Of a stretch of 64,000 nt of DNA, positions 25,131 through 34,560 are shown piece by piece. The translations under genes and the position numbers were made by a program. Position 1 is the first letter of the stretch, and each line of letters starts with the position of its first letter. The DNA is from Azospirillum sp. B4 (GTDB lineage Bacteria; Pseudomonadota; Alphaproteobacteria; Azospirillales; Azospirillaceae): NCBI RefSeq assembly GCF_000333275.1, contig NZ_BACU01000527.1, forward strand, positions 1 to 64,000. The letters run 5' to 3'. Below the pieces are notes generated by a model. That model had not been told where the DNA came from. It made no database searches and saw only the letters and a program-made list of their open reading frames with translations.

Positions 25131-25577
25131 GATGCCGATCATGCCCATGGCTTGGACCAGGTCGTCCACCGCGCGGGTGGAGACGCCCTGGATATAGGCC
25201 TCCTGGATCACGGCGGTCAGCGCCTTCTCCGCCATGCGGCGGGGCTCCAGGAATCCTGGGAAGTAGCTGCCCTTGCGCAACTTGGGGATGCGCAGCTCCA
25301 CCGTGCCGGCGCGGGTATGCCAGTCGCGTTCACGGTAGCCGTTGCGCTGGACCAGCCGGTCGGTCGACCGCTCGCCGTGGCCGGCGCCGGTCAATTCCTG
25401 GACTTCCAGTTCCATCAGCCGCTCGGCGGCAAAGCTGATCATCTCGCGTAGGACATCGGCGTCTGCGGCCTTTTCAAGCATCACGCGCAGCGCCATCATC
25501 GGGTCGGTCATCGTGGTCACCCTCGGTTGGGGTTTTGTTGTGGTGACCAAACTTTACCGAAGAACCGCGATGACCGC

Positions 25578-25632
25578 CCGCCGTGTCATGTCTTCCAGCC
25601 GGCATAGCCGGCCTCCAGGCATGACACGGCGG
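25578..25632. repeat. Perfect 13-bp inverted repeat with nested hairpin
   Basis: CCGCCGTGTCATG at 25578-25590 and CATGACACGGCGG at 25620-25632 are exact complements. Between them GCCGGC-ATA-GCCGGC forms a second small hairpin. It lies upstream of the transposase start within the IS256-type element and could act as a terminator-like barrier against outside transcription, as known for other ISs. Confidence 0.75.
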
Positions 25633-25756
25633 AAGCGCTCCTACACCACGCGGTGGGAGACGATCCGCCTACTTCTTCTTCAAAATCAGAGCCGCATTCC
25701 CCGGGGTTCCGCGACGACCCCCTTTTTCGGGGCGGATGTATAGGAAAAATGGGGCG

Positions 25757-25781
25757 TGCGCGATGTTACGCAACATGCGCA
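25757..25781. promoter_or_regulatory. Palindrome upstream of DUF6152 gene
   Basis: TGCGCGATGTT-ACGC-AACATGCGCA: the arms are complementary apart from one extra G in the left arm. It lies 168 bases before the DUF6152 start in a 282-base gap between the IS element and the gene; no gene is seen in that gap. A regulator site is possible. Confidence 0.4.
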
Positions 25782-25948
25782 CAACCGTTTCAAGACCGCT
25801 TCTCGATTCTCCAGTCCATCGTCACCGCTATTCTAAAACGGTACCGGGGTGGATGGCCGGCTCGGCCGACGCTGCCGCAAGGCCTCGGTTAGGACGCCGT
25901 GCCGTGAGGCACTGCGTCCTGCGCCGCAAGAGAGGAGAGATTTTTCGA

Positions 25949-26311
25949 ATGTACAGAATAGGGAAGTATACCCTGGCTTTGGGCATCTGCACCGCTGTGA
26001 TCGCGGAGCCCGCGATAGCGCATCATTCCTTCGCCATGTTCGACCAGAACAAACTATCCGAACTCAAAAACGTGACGGTAGTTCAGTATACATGGGGAAA
26101 TCCACATGTATATATTATAATTAAGAGCGAAGATACGGCCTATACGTTAGAATGTGGAAGTATTGCGAACATGAGTGAGATGGGGTGGAAATTCAATACC
26201 ATAAAGGGTGGTGACAAAATCGACGTCGTGTTTTACCCGCTACACAATGGCAAGCCGGGCGGAGCACTCAAAGCTGCGACGCTGTCCAACGGCAAGAAGT
26301 TGGAAGCGTAA
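25949..26311 (+). CDS. DUF6152-family exported protein, copy 1
   Basis: A 120-residue protein with signal peptide (MYRIGKYTLALGICTAVIAEPAIA) followed directly by the family hallmark HHSFAMFD. The mature part is a small beta-rich domain with NPHVYIIIK and FYPLHNGKPGGALK. AGAGGAGAGA precedes the ATG. Function of the family is unknown. Its gene is followed by a secreted 256-residue protein 54 bases later, and the same pair recurs at 43501-44788. The DNA here is less GC-rich than the neighbouring catabolic genes. Confidence 0.85.
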   Translation: MYRIGKYTLALGICTAVIAEPAIAHHSFAMFDQNKLSELKNVTVVQYTWGNPHVYIIIKSEDTAYTLECGSIANMSEMGWKFNTIKGGDKIDVVFYPLHNGKPGGALKAATLSNGKKLEA

Positions 26312-26365
26312 TGGTCAGCGCCCGCAACCCGGAATCAGAATAAAAAGAGCAGGGGAGGTCCTAAA

Positions 26366-27136
26366 ATGGACTTCAAGAATATAACGAGACCAGCTCTTGC
26401 GCTGGCTATTTGTCTGATGTGGATCGCCGACACAGCGTTGGCGGATTCGGCCACGGCCCGCACCAAAGGGCAACCGAACATCACCGGCGTCTGGGAACGT
26501 TATCCTAGCCCCTTCCCGGAAGGGGTCACCGCCTTCGACGACATTCCACCACCCGGCAATGGGCCCGACCTGAAGGAGCCCTATGCCAGTCAGTGGAGGG
26601 CGCAAGAGGCCAAACGCAAAGCGGCGCTGGATGCCGGCACACCACTTGTTGACGCGAGTACCCGTTGTCTGCCCGAAGGCATGCCAACGATCATGCAAGC
26701 CATCTACCCCATCCAGATCCTCCAGACCCCAGGGCAGATCACGGTTCTGGCGGAGCTTTTCATGCAGACCCGCCGCGTCTACCTCGATCAGCCGTTTCCG
26801 GCGCCTGATGACCTTGCGCCATCATACTATGGCTTTTCGTCTGCGCATTGGCATGGAACTACGCTTGTTGTAGAAACACGCGGGATTCGGAAGGACGTCC
26901 AGTTCTTCGAAATTCCCCATGGCAACGCTATGACCATCGCGGAACATTACCGACTGATCAAGCCCAACAGGCTGCGTGTGGATATCTCCATCGAGGATCC
27001 AGAATATCTCAATACGCCATACAGCTTTACTTATGAATACAGGCGGAATGATAAATACCGGATATCCGAATATGTTTGCGATCACCGCCTTGACGTGATC
27101 AACTCGGACGGGACCGTGTCTCTCGGGGTGAAATGA
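26366..27136 (+). CDS. Secreted protein of unknown function, copy 1 (GVWE-type)
   Basis: A 256-residue exported protein; signal peptide about residues 1-26 (RPALALAICLMWIADTALA). Conserved blocks shared with the copy at 44006-44788 are GVWERYPSPF, LKEPYASQW, AGTPLVDASTRCLPEGMPTIM, QITVLAELFMQTRRVYLD, PSYYGFSSAHWHGTTLVVETRG and FFEIPHGNAMTIAE. The last resembles the GHWEGDTLVVxT motif of lipocalin-like periplasmic proteins, but no catalytic function can be assigned. AGGGGAGGTCCTAAA precedes the ATG. It is probably co-transcribed with the DUF6152 gene. Confidence 0.8.
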   Translation: MDFKNITRPALALAICLMWIADTALADSATARTKGQPNITGVWERYPSPFPEGVTAFDDIPPPGNGPDLKEPYASQWRAQEAKRKAALDAGTPLVDASTRCLPEGMPTIMQAIYPIQILQTPGQITVLAELFMQTRRVYLDQPFPAPDDLAPSYYGFSSAHWHGTTLVVETRGIRKDVQFFEIPHGNAMTIAEHYRLIKPNRLRVDISIEDPEYLNTPYSFTYEYRRNDKYRISEYVCDHRLDVINSDGTVSLGVK

Positions 27137-27167
27137 ACCGCAACGACCTCAGGGCGTTTTATAGTTT

Positions 27168-27201
27168 CGCGACGCTCCTGCCTTTGCGCTGGAGCGTCGC
27201 G
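27168..27201. promoter_or_regulatory. Strong hairpin before regulator gene
   Basis: CGCGACGCTCC and GGAGCGTCGCG form a perfect 11-bp stem with a 12-base loop between the secreted-protein gene and the regulator starting at 27246. There is no U-tract after it on the plus strand, so it may be an attenuator, an RNA-stability element or a factor-dependent terminator. Confidence 0.55.
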
Positions 27202-27245
27202 CCATTGACCGCTGGCACGCTGCCGGCGCCAGCCCCAGAGGGCAA

Positions 27246-28523
27246 ATGAAGACCATCAGCAACTCGGCGCCCGATGCAACTGCACGCGCCCTTGCCGAAG
27301 AAGCGCGCGAAGTGCGGGGCTTCATCGCCTCCAACCGATCCGAGACCCTCCTACGTCTTTTCGATTTCCTTCTTCGACAGTCGATCGAGGGGCGGCGGCC
27401 CAAGGAGACGGAGATCGCCGTGGAGGTGTTTCCAGGGGGCCCCGCCGCTTCGGGCGTCCAGGGCTCACAGGTACGCGTCGGCATTTATCGCCTCCGCAAA
27501 AAACTTGATCTCTATTATGCGGACAAGCCCGGGAAGCGCCTCATCATTCCGCAGGGTGAGTACGGGTTCATCCTCAAATCGCCGGATGCCTCCAACCACA
27601 ATGAAAAAGCGCCAACCGAAGACGGACGCGTGCGACCGCGCCATGGCCACTCCGTTCGAGTGGCTGCCTCCATCCTGCTATTAGCGAATGTCGCCCTGGT
27701 CTGGTTGTTTTTCAGAGGCACCATCGGCATCGGCGGCCCTGTTGACCAACCGGCGTTCTGGCGGTCGTTCGGGGAAAAAATCACCGTCTTCGCTATCGGC
27801 GACTATTTCATGTTCATCAGCAAGCCGAGTGGAAAAGGGGTTGAGGAAATCATCCAGGACCCGTCCATCGACTCTGCCGATGCATTCTATGAATATGTCA
27901 CCAAGACGACAAGCGAAAGGGGCAGCCTCAGAAACGAGGATCTCTATGCGGTGAGCTCGGATATTGTGGGTCCGATCAGCAGGCTGTGGTCCTACCTTAA
28001 GGATTACCGGCTCACCGCCGTGGCATCGTCAGCGCTTGATCCCAATATCATGAAAACGTCGAATATCGTCTATGTCGGCGCGCTCGACGCTCTTAACCCA
28101 TTGCTGAAGAACCCGCTTTTCCGCGCTTCGCAATTCAACTGCGCGACCACGTGCTACGAGTTGGTCGATAGGCCGTCCGGCCGGCGGTTCCTTTCCGACA
28201 GCCCCTACCTGTTGGATGACGGGATCATTCCTCGGCGCGACTATGGCTATATAGCGGGCTTTCCTGGACCTTCGGGTAATCAGGTCCTGATCGTTTCCGG
28301 CACGGGAGACGCCGGAGTTGCGCAGATGGCCGGCATCGTCACCGACGCGAACAAGCTGGAAGAGCTTCGCCAGCGGGTCGGAGGGAAACTCAGATCATTT
28401 GAGGCCCTGTACCAGGTGCGCACGATGTTCAATGAGAGCTATGGAAATTTGCTTTTGATTGCCCGGCCAATCAATTCCGATCGGATTTGGGAAACATCAG
28501 TGAATAATGGTCCCGTGCCTTAA
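27246..28523 (+). CDS. Membrane-anchored winged-helix regulator, paralogue A
   Basis: A 425-residue protein with three parts. Residues about 15-110 form an OmpR/ToxR-like winged helix: TLLRLFDFLLRQSIEGRRPKETEI, a recognition segment QVRVGIYRLRKKLDLYY and a wing ending KRLIIPQGEYGF. Residues 138-156 are a single transmembrane helix. The remaining ~265 residues lie outside the cytoplasm and end with DYGYIAGFPGPSGNQ (332-346) and SFEALYQVRTM, both shared with three paralogues in this window. This topology suggests a ToxR/CadC-style one-component system that senses a periplasmic signal and binds DNA from the membrane. The DUF6152 and secreted genes just upstream are likely targets. CAGAGGGCAA precedes the ATG. 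Confidence 0.78.
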   Translation: MKTISNSAPDATARALAEEAREVRGFIASNRSETLLRLFDFLLRQSIEGRRPKETEIAVEVFPGGPAASGVQGSQVRVGIYRLRKKLDLYYADKPGKRLIIPQGEYGFILKSPDASNHNEKAPTEDGRVRPRHGHSVRVAASILLLANVALVWLFFRGTIGIGGPVDQPAFWRSFGEKITVFAIGDYFMFISKPSGKGVEEIIQDPSIDSADAFYEYVTKTTSERGSLRNEDLYAVSSDIVGPISRLWSYLKDYRLTAVASSALDPNIMKTSNIVYVGALDALNPLLKNPLFRASQFNCATTCYELVDRPSGRRFLSDSPYLLDDGIIPRRDYGYIAGFPGPSGNQVLIVSGTGDAGVAQMAGIVTDANKLEELRQRVGGKLRSFEALYQVRTMFNESYGNLLLIARPINSDRIWETSVNNGPVP

Positions 28524-29827
28524 CGACCGGCGGTCCCTGGTCCTGCCATTTTTAGTGGTCGCGCGATCAGAAGGCTGGTGTCGAATATCAGTCCCCCAAC
28601 GGTGCGGACCTGATAGAGCGCTTCAAACGCCGCAGCGCCATGCGTCTGACGGGCCAGGAGGTCAAGGTCACGCTTGTCAGACACAAGCTTGATCATCCGG
28701 GAAAGCCCGGCATCCTCGATGCCGGAGATGACAAGGATCTGGTTTCCCGATGGCCCGGGATAGCTGGCGACATAGCCATAGTCATAACCGTAGGCCGGCA
28801 CGGCTGGATGCGTAACGTCCGAATTCTGCGCGGATGCGGGCCGCGCCGTGAATACCGTGCCTGAGGGTATATCCCTCAACTCATCGAAATTTTCGCCGGG
28901 GACGAAACCGGACATTTGAAGGATGGGGGAACGCGGCGTCCCCAGCTGCGCAAAATAGTCGATAAATATGACGTTCCCCGAGTCAATCGCGTCCTGGGAC
29001 AGTTGCGACACGGGGGTCATGTCCGGAATGCCGTGGTCGGCGCGCATGGCCGATACCAACGGCAAGATCGCCGCCGCTCCGGTGGCCACCCGCGCCGGCA
29101 CCCGGTGAATGTCGCGATCGTGCAGCTTGCTGAAGTCGTCGGGGTGCAGAGTCAGATAATTATCGAGGTCCCGTCCCGACTGGATTAGGGGATTCATGAC
29201 GAGGCGCCGGGGCTTGCCATCGGGGCCGCTTTCCACAACCACATAGAAGTCGCCAACGGCGACCACAGGCAACCGTTTATGCACCGCGACCGGCCCCCAA
29301 AAAGCCGTCTGCCGGAGGGGCGACGGGCCGCCGTTCAGCTGCTCGAAAAGGAAGAGGGCAGCCCATCCGAGCGCGCTCGCGGCGACCATGACCGCGAGCC
29401 GGCGCCAAGCCGCACTTCGGGCGGGCGGCGGTTCAGGAGGAGGTACGGCTTCTTCCTCCTCCGTATCCTCAGGCCCGGGGGCCAAGATCAGGCGATATTC
29501 CCCTTTGGGGATCTGCAAGCGAGGTCCGCTTTTTCCCGTATTGAAATGATCCAGCCGCTGGCGGAGCCGGGACATATGCCCTCGAACCATCGAATCCTGC
29601 GAGGTGTCGAACGCAGCACTCTTTCCGAATACGGCCATGGCTATTTCGATTTCCTTGGGAGCCCGGCGATCCGCCGAACGCTCCAAAAGATAATCGAATA
29701 GCTGCGTCAGGATCACCGAGCGGTTTTCACCCAGCAGCACCGCACGGAACTGCGAGGCCTCAGCGGCGATCAGCGCTTCTTTCTCATCGCCGGGCTGATC
29801 AGTTGGCAAGGTGAGGTTCGACCGCAT
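28520..29827 (-). CDS. Membrane-anchored winged-helix regulator, paralogue B
   Basis: A 435-residue paralogue with the same layout: winged helix at about 22-115 (LTQLFDYLLERSADRRAPKEIEIAMAVFG, MSRLRQRLDHF, LQIPKGEYRLIL), an acidic proline-rich linker (EDTEEEEAVPPPEPPP), one transmembrane helix at 143-161 and a large exported domain with YDYGYVASYPGPSGNQ and AFEALYQVRTVG. It converges on paralogue A and the two stop codons share the palindrome TTAA at 28520-28523. It lies downstream of the Tat-exported gene on the same strand (149-base gap). Confidence 0.78.
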   Translation of the reverse strand: MRSNLTLPTDQPGDEKEALIAAEASQFRAVLLGENRSVILTQLFDYLLERSADRRAPKEIEIAMAVFGKSAAFDTSQDSMVRGHMSRLRQRLDHFNTGKSGPRLQIPKGEYRLILAPGPEDTEEEEAVPPPEPPPARSAAWRRLAVMVAASALGWAALFLFEQLNGGPSPLRQTAFWGPVAVHKRLPVVAVGDFYVVVESGPDGKPRRLVMNPLIQSGRDLDNYLTLHPDDFSKLHDRDIHRVPARVATGAAAILPLVSAMRADHGIPDMTPVSQLSQDAIDSGNVIFIDYFAQLGTPRSPILQMSGFVPGENFDELRDIPSGTVFTARPASAQNSDVTHPAVPAYGYDYGYVASYPGPSGNQILVISGIEDAGLSRMIKLVSDKRDLDLLARQTHGAAAFEALYQVRTVGGLIFDTSLLIARPLKMAGPGTAGR

Positions 29828-29976
29828 AGTGGTTACCAGCAGGAGGTATCTCGTCCTGCCCCATCCGGAGTGTCAATGTGCCCCCCTTTGTTCAAACAGT
29901 TCGGCATTGCAGCGACGAGGCTGGCGAAACCGGGGCCTATCGTCAAGCACGGCCGGTTACGGCCTGGATCGTCGTG

Positions 29977-31308
29977 TCAACCTATATCCAGATCGACGCG
30001 CTGGGCGTTGAAGGAGTAGCCGGGCATAGCTCTCCGCATCAGGTCGGATTCGGCAATGGCCGTTTCCTCCGGGGTTACCGGGCCTGCGTTGCCGGTACGG
30101 TCTGTATTTCCGCTGAACTCGCGGATTCCTTTGAGATCGGCCCAGACAAGCCAGAAGGACTTGCCATCGGGTGCGATCCATTTAGGTGCGATCTGGGGTG
30201 AATACGCCCGCGCGGCGGGGTCGCCACCGGGCGTCCAGGCGGCCTCCTCATGTACCTGACGCCAGGGCCCCCAAGGTGTCGCAGAGACCCAGAAGCCCAA
30301 ATAGCCGGGCTTGGCGAATTCGGTGCCGTCAGGGGCGCAGCCCGTCCCGGCGCTGACCATCATGTACAAATCCAGGGGTTCATTATAGACCACGCTCGGC
30401 AACCATGTTTCGACGACGATGTCGCCGGGGAAAAGGTTGGAGCGGTTGACCCAGCCACGCGGAAATACATGAACCGGCTTTCGTCCGGCGATGTTGGCCA
30501 CCCATCGTGCCACGCCATGGCCTGCCCATCCTCCGAAGAACTCATAGGCGTCGCGGTTGGGTATCCTGTCGATGGGCACCCGGAACATCATCAGCTCGTT
30601 CATCAGGCCATCGATATTGCCATTCGGGCCATATACATAAATATAGCCATCACGATTCGCGCGGTAATCCTGGCCCATCTGGAGAATGGAAAGCAGTGAG
30701 AAGCAGCCATTCGGTTCGTTGAAGAAGGCGAGCCGCTCGCGCGACTGCTCTTTCCAGCCCTCCCATCTGACTGGAGAGGTGCCATCCTGATTGCGCCATG
30801 ACCGCCCGCCGTCATCGGATTGAATGAGCTTGGCGGCTGTCCAGCGGCGGGGCCGCTCGGCCGCTTGGTCCAGCGCGCTCAGGAATTGATATATCCGGCC
30901 ACCCACAGCCAGCAGGCCATGTCCGTGATAATGAGGGGCGTCTTCCGGTTCGCCGGCTTCATCCACATGCGGATAACCATCTCGTTGGGTGACGATGGCG
31001 TCGGTCGGGCCGCCGCCAATGCTCCACAAGGACCTCTTGAAGAATTTCGTGGGGGGATCAAGCCAACCGGGCCCGTCATTGACGACAACCAATTGACGGT
31101 CATCCGCGCCCCAAGTCATCTTATAGCCGTCCCCCAAGCTGGGCAGCCTCAATATCGTTTCGTCTCGCCGCCATAGGGACCGGACGGAAGCAGCGCCGCC
31201 CCCTGAAGGGCGGAGTGCCGCCAGCGCCCTGGTGCTGGCGGTGGGCAGCGCCTGGGCGGCCAGGCCCATCGCCAGGGCCCGTATCAGGAAATCGCGTCTT
31301 TGGGGCAT
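29977..31308 (-). CDS. Tat-exported DUF4185-like propeller protein, copy 1
   Basis: A 443-residue protein with a twin-arginine signal (MPQRRDFLIRALAMGLAAQALP). The mature part has repeated short beta motifs typical of glycosidase-like propellers: GDGYKMTWGADDRQ, GRIYQFLSALDQ, AAKLIQSDDGGRSWRNQDG (an Asp-box-like SxDGGxxW motif), FFNEPNGCFS, DGYIYVYGPNG, APKWIAPDGKSFWLVWAD and PGYSFNAQRVDL. It resembles DUF4185-type proteins; the enzymatic activity, if any, is unknown. GGAGTGATTTCGC precedes the ATG. A close copy is at 44917-46251. It follows the TonB receptor in the same orientation. Confidence 0.78.
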   Translation of the reverse strand: MPQRRDFLIRALAMGLAAQALPTASTRALAALRPSGGGAASVRSLWRRDETILRLPSLGDGYKMTWGADDRQLVVVNDGPGWLDPPTKFFKRSLWSIGGGPTDAIVTQRDGYPHVDEAGEPEDAPHYHGHGLLAVGGRIYQFLSALDQAAERPRRWTAAKLIQSDDGGRSWRNQDGTSPVRWEGWKEQSRERLAFFNEPNGCFSLLSILQMGQDYRANRDGYIYVYGPNGNIDGLMNELMMFRVPIDRIPNRDAYEFFGGWAGHGVARWVANIAGRKPVHVFPRGWVNRSNLFPGDIVVETWLPSVVYNEPLDLYMMVSAGTGCAPDGTEFAKPGYLGFWVSATPWGPWRQVHEEAAWTPGGDPAARAYSPQIAPKWIAPDGKSFWLVWADLKGIREFSGNTDRTGNAGPVTPEETAIAESDLMRRAMPGYSFNAQRVDLDIG

Positions 31309-31454
31309 GCGAAATCACTCCATGATCAGGGCGTTGGTCGCCCTGCAGGAACTGGAATTTTTTCCGGCCAGGGGCAGACCACCTCGACGGGCGGCCTGCT
31401 ACTGGCCGGTCAAGCAGGCGACCTTCGAATTCAAGTCGCCGCGAAGCCCCATCC

Positions 31455-33821
31455 TCAGAAACTCTGCTGGAACTGCACGCCGAATTGGCGTGGGCGGCTG
31501 ACCACGCCACGGGGGTAGCGTTCATAGGTTCCGTCAGCAAGAAGCGTCTGACGTTCGAAGCCCGCGGCAGGCTGATCACCAAAGTTCAGGCGTTCATCCA
31601 GCAGATTCTTGACGTAAAATAAGACCTGGGATTGCCCGAAACTCACGCCGATATTGCCGTTGACCATGTTGAACGCCTGGCGCACCACAAAGCCTCCGCG
31701 CCCGGTCGGGACATCGACGGAGCCGGTATAGCTGTAGTCGGCAGCAATAAAGAGCTGATAGTCTTGACTGAGGTCCACCTGGTAGAATCCAGATATGGTC
31801 CCACTCCATTGCGGAACCTGAGAAAGGGGACTGTTCGCGGGTTGCGGCAGCACGCCGGGATCCAGAAGGACGCCATCGGTATAGCCGAGCCCCAACTCGA
31901 TCGTGAAAGGCACCCCGGCGAAGGGACGGCCGGAAACCTCCATTTCACCGCCCCGGATACGCGCCTTACCCGCATTCGTCGTGACGGACAGGGTGCAGGT
32001 GGGCAAATAAACCGACTGCTGGATGTCGGACCAGTCAATTTGAAAGACCGCCGCGGACGCACTGAGCCGGCCCTCTGCCAGGCGGCTCTTAATTCCGGCC
32101 TCATAGCTCCACAGCGTGTCGGATCGATACTGCCGCAACGCATCGCCATTCAGGCCCAAATGCGCGAGGTCGGCCGAACAAAGATCCGCCGGAAGGGATT
32201 GCTGCGCGCCCCCGGCCCTGAAGCCCTTGGACACAGAGGCATAGATATTGCCCTGCTCGTCCAGCTTATAGGAGACCACGGCTTTGGGAATGAGCCCCGA
32301 CTCGCTGTTCCCGATAGCTGGCACATAGGATGACCCCGCGGGTAGGAAGACGAATCCCTGGTCCTCGTTTGCGTCGGTCTTCTGATTTGTCCAATATTGC
32401 CGCAGGCCTGCCGTGACGGTCAGCTTCGGGATGATCTCATAATATAGTTCGCTGAAAAGCGCCGCATCGTTGCTGTGAATGAACGTGCCATTGGCGGCGA
32501 GATAGGACGGATTGAAGCCCGCGTCGGCCAGCGCCGGGATCGGAGTGACCGGCACGGTGTCACGGCGGTTCTGATGCTGGTAGAATACCCCGGCAATGCC
32601 GGAGAGGTGCGGCAATAGCGTGCCATCGTCGAAGGAAACGCGACTTTCGTGTGTGAGCCGCGTTTCGGTATGGTGGGTATCCTGGTAAATGGGTGTATTG
32701 CCGAAGTCGATCCCTGTAGCCTGGGTAAGGTACAGGTTGCTCCCCTCGGTGTCGTCTTCCCGCTCGTTGATCCGGCGCGCGAAATAGCTGGTGGAAGAAG
32801 CCACGGAGATATCGTCTCCGGTATAGTTCAGGACGAACGACCCAATACCCCAGCGATCCCGGGAATATTCCTGCACGTCTTGGGCACGATCCACCGTGTA
32901 GGATAAGGGTTTATAATCGGGATAGGGTACGTAGGCGGCCGGAAAGCCGTGCAGGTCGCTTGACTGGCCCATGGCGCTGATGGTCGCCTCCACCTCGTCC
33001 GTCAGTTTGGCCCGTAGCGTGACCGACGCCGCGTAGGTGTCGTTGCGACCCTGTCCATCCCTGGAGACGAGATTGCCGGAAGCGTCGGGAAACCGGCGCG
33101 TGATGAATCCGGAATCCCGGGTATCGGCAATGGCGACATCGAGGCCGAGCCGACCGGGAGCAAGCACGACATTTGCGATGACGTTGCCATCATAATCGAG
33201 CCCCCCGCCTTCGGTACCGCCGCCCTGCACTTGCACCTCGCTCGAATTCTCAGTCAATGAGGGCTTGCGGGTGATGAAGCGCACGTTGCCACCCATGGAA
33301 CTGGCACCGAAAAGGGTTCCCTGGGGGCCCTTGAGCACTTCGATGCGATCGAGGTCCAGTGTCAACGGACTGACCGATGAGGGCACCGGCGTGTCATTGA
33401 TATAGTAGGATGTCGTCCCACTGCCCGCCACGCCGCGGATGGTGGTCTGGCGGCTACCGCTCCACAACAGATCCGCTCCTTGACCATATTGGAAGGTCAG
33501 GTTGGGAATGCGGGTCGCATAATCGGTAAAATTCTGAATGTTCTGCGTCTTCAGATAATCGGACGAATAGGCGGTGATGGAGGCTGGAACATCCAACGCC
33601 TTCTCATCCTTCCGCCTGGCCGAGACGACGATCTCGGCAATATTGAGTCCATCGCTGCCGTCATTCTGCTTCGAGGCTTGCTCCTGTGCATAGACCACGC
33701 TTGTTGGAGTGGACAGGACGGAACAGGCGAGCAGTAGTACGCGTAAAGATATGAATGTTTTTCGTTCATTTGGAATTGCGGCGCCGCATTCCAAGATCAG
33801 CCGATTCTTCAAATCCCTCAT
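31455..33821 (-). CDS. TonB-dependent receptor
   Basis: Outer-membrane receptor of 788 residues. The start MRDLKNRLILE at 33819-33821 is chosen because GGGGAGAG precedes it. A signal peptide ends at about residue 47 (VVYAQ), then NIAEIVVSARRKDEKALDVPAS (TonB box and plug start), the plug hallmark LDRIEVLKGPQGTLFGASSMGG and a C-terminal strand RPRQFGVQFQQSF. It belongs to the large group of receptors seen in sphingomonads and relatives that import plant- or xenobiotic-derived compounds. Downstream genes are the Tat-exported protein and regulator B, which suggests one uptake and processing unit. Confidence 0.92.
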   Translation of the reverse strand: MRDLKNRLILECGAAIPNERKTFISLRVLLLACSVLSTPTSVVYAQEQASKQNDGSDGLNIAEIVVSARRKDEKALDVPASITAYSSDYLKTQNIQNFTDYATRIPNLTFQYGQGADLLWSGSRQTTIRGVAGSGTTSYYINDTPVPSSVSPLTLDLDRIEVLKGPQGTLFGASSMGGNVRFITRKPSLTENSSEVQVQGGGTEGGGLDYDGNVIANVVLAPGRLGLDVAIADTRDSGFITRRFPDASGNLVSRDGQGRNDTYAASVTLRAKLTDEVEATISAMGQSSDLHGFPAAYVPYPDYKPLSYTVDRAQDVQEYSRDRWGIGSFVLNYTGDDISVASSTSYFARRINEREDDTEGSNLYLTQATGIDFGNTPIYQDTHHTETRLTHESRVSFDDGTLLPHLSGIAGVFYQHQNRRDTVPVTPIPALADAGFNPSYLAANGTFIHSNDAALFSELYYEIIPKLTVTAGLRQYWTNQKTDANEDQGFVFLPAGSSYVPAIGNSESGLIPKAVVSYKLDEQGNIYASVSKGFRAGGAQQSLPADLCSADLAHLGLNGDALRQYRSDTLWSYEAGIKSRLAEGRLSASAAVFQIDWSDIQQSVYLPTCTLSVTTNAGKARIRGGEMEVSGRPFAGVPFTIELGLGYTDGVLLDPGVLPQPANSPLSQVPQWSGTISGFYQVDLSQDYQLFIAADYSYTGSVDVPTGRGGFVVRQAFNMVNGNIGVSFGQSQVLFYVKNLLDERLNFGDQPAAGFERQTLLADGTYERYPRGVVSRPRQFGVQFQQSF

Positions 33822-34560
33822 GACGGTTTGCTCTCCCCGATTTTGAAAATATGCTTGTTGGCCAGCTTGCGCTTCGCTCCCAGTCAGCGCTTGTCGCGGT
33901 TCAAGCCTCGACACCGTCATTTGGCCAGCCTTGGCGGCTGTTTTTGAATCGCAACAATGAAGCTGAATACGTATATTTGTTGCTTAATGTAAACGCTTCC
34001 TGAGATAAACGCAGCAAGGCCGCTTGAAACCGTCCGGAAACGTTTCGGAGTGTGCCGTAACGTCGTCCGAGAGCGCCCGTACGTGTGTACGTTCCCCGGT
34101 CGTGGCTGGAGGGACAGCATGTCAAGGCGACCAGGGGGCCCGAAGGCGTGACCCCGAAGGCGTGACCCCGAAGGCGTGACTGGGACGGCAAGGCGCGACC
34201 GGCATCGGCCCTGGCGCTACGGTTGATGATGCGTGAGCATGGACATGCTGCTGCAGGTGGTTGGCCGCACCCAGTCATCACGAATACCAACGGCTTCCTG
34301 GCCACCGGTCAATTCTGCGGCTTGGAACTGTTCACCCCAAGGGGGAAGTCCAGTACCGGGTCAATGTTTGGTGTAGATTGACAGGCCGGTACCAGTCAAT
34401 TACTGGATCTCCATCTCCATCAGCTACCGGTCCTTGGCACCGTGACTAGAAGAGTGCGCCTGTCGTCGCACCGCTTCATTGGCATCGTAACCGTACGTAA
34501 CTTGCGCGCTGAGCCTTCCCCTGCCGGATATAGGCGGAAAGCACAACAGGGAGGTGAACC
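33822..34560. other. Intergenic region between divergent TonB receptors
   Basis: About 740 bases without a convincing gene; short frames on both strands lack start signals or family features. It contains three exact copies of a 14-base unit at 34139-34180 and must hold promoters for both receptors. The segment 33950-34030 is AT-richer and is the better promoter candidate for the leftward receptor. Confidence 0.5.
34139..34180. repeat. Three tandem copies of a 14-bp unit
   Basis: CCCGAAGGCGTGAC is repeated exactly three times head to tail. It lies about 380 bases before the receptor at 34561. Could be a variable-number repeat or a regulator array. Confidence 0.9.

Larger units (their letters stand above)
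24255..25508 (-). pseudogene. IS256-family transposase disrupted by two small insertions
   Basis: Three minus-strand frames make up the protein. The first (from 25508) has [41 protein letters not shown] and [18 protein letters not shown]. The second has [67 protein letters not shown]. The third has MRNALAHAGKQGRRV, STNPIERLNGEIKRRTEVVGIFPN. The breaks are not point indels but extra segments of 25 and about 34 bases at 25106-25130 and about 24704-24737; removing them would restore the frame around [13 protein letters not shown] and TWQRCRV-FMRNALAH. Confidence 0.85.
24185..25666 (-). mobile_element. IS256-family insertion element, inactivated
   Basis: Ends share imperfect inverted repeats beginning GGATCGT-TCCC and continuing CGTGGTGTA: left at 24185-24213, right as the complement of 25638-25666, about 23 of 29 positions alike. 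The transposase inside is of IS256 type but frameshifted. No matching 8-9-base target duplication was seen at the flanks (GGCGGCAG left, GCCTACTT right), so one end may have rearranged. It lies just downstream of the integrase. Confidence 0.75.

Noticed and set aside
33901-34305. 134-residue minus-strand gene between the two receptors
   Set aside because: It includes the tandem 14-bp repeats in translation, has no ribosome site and no recognisable domain.
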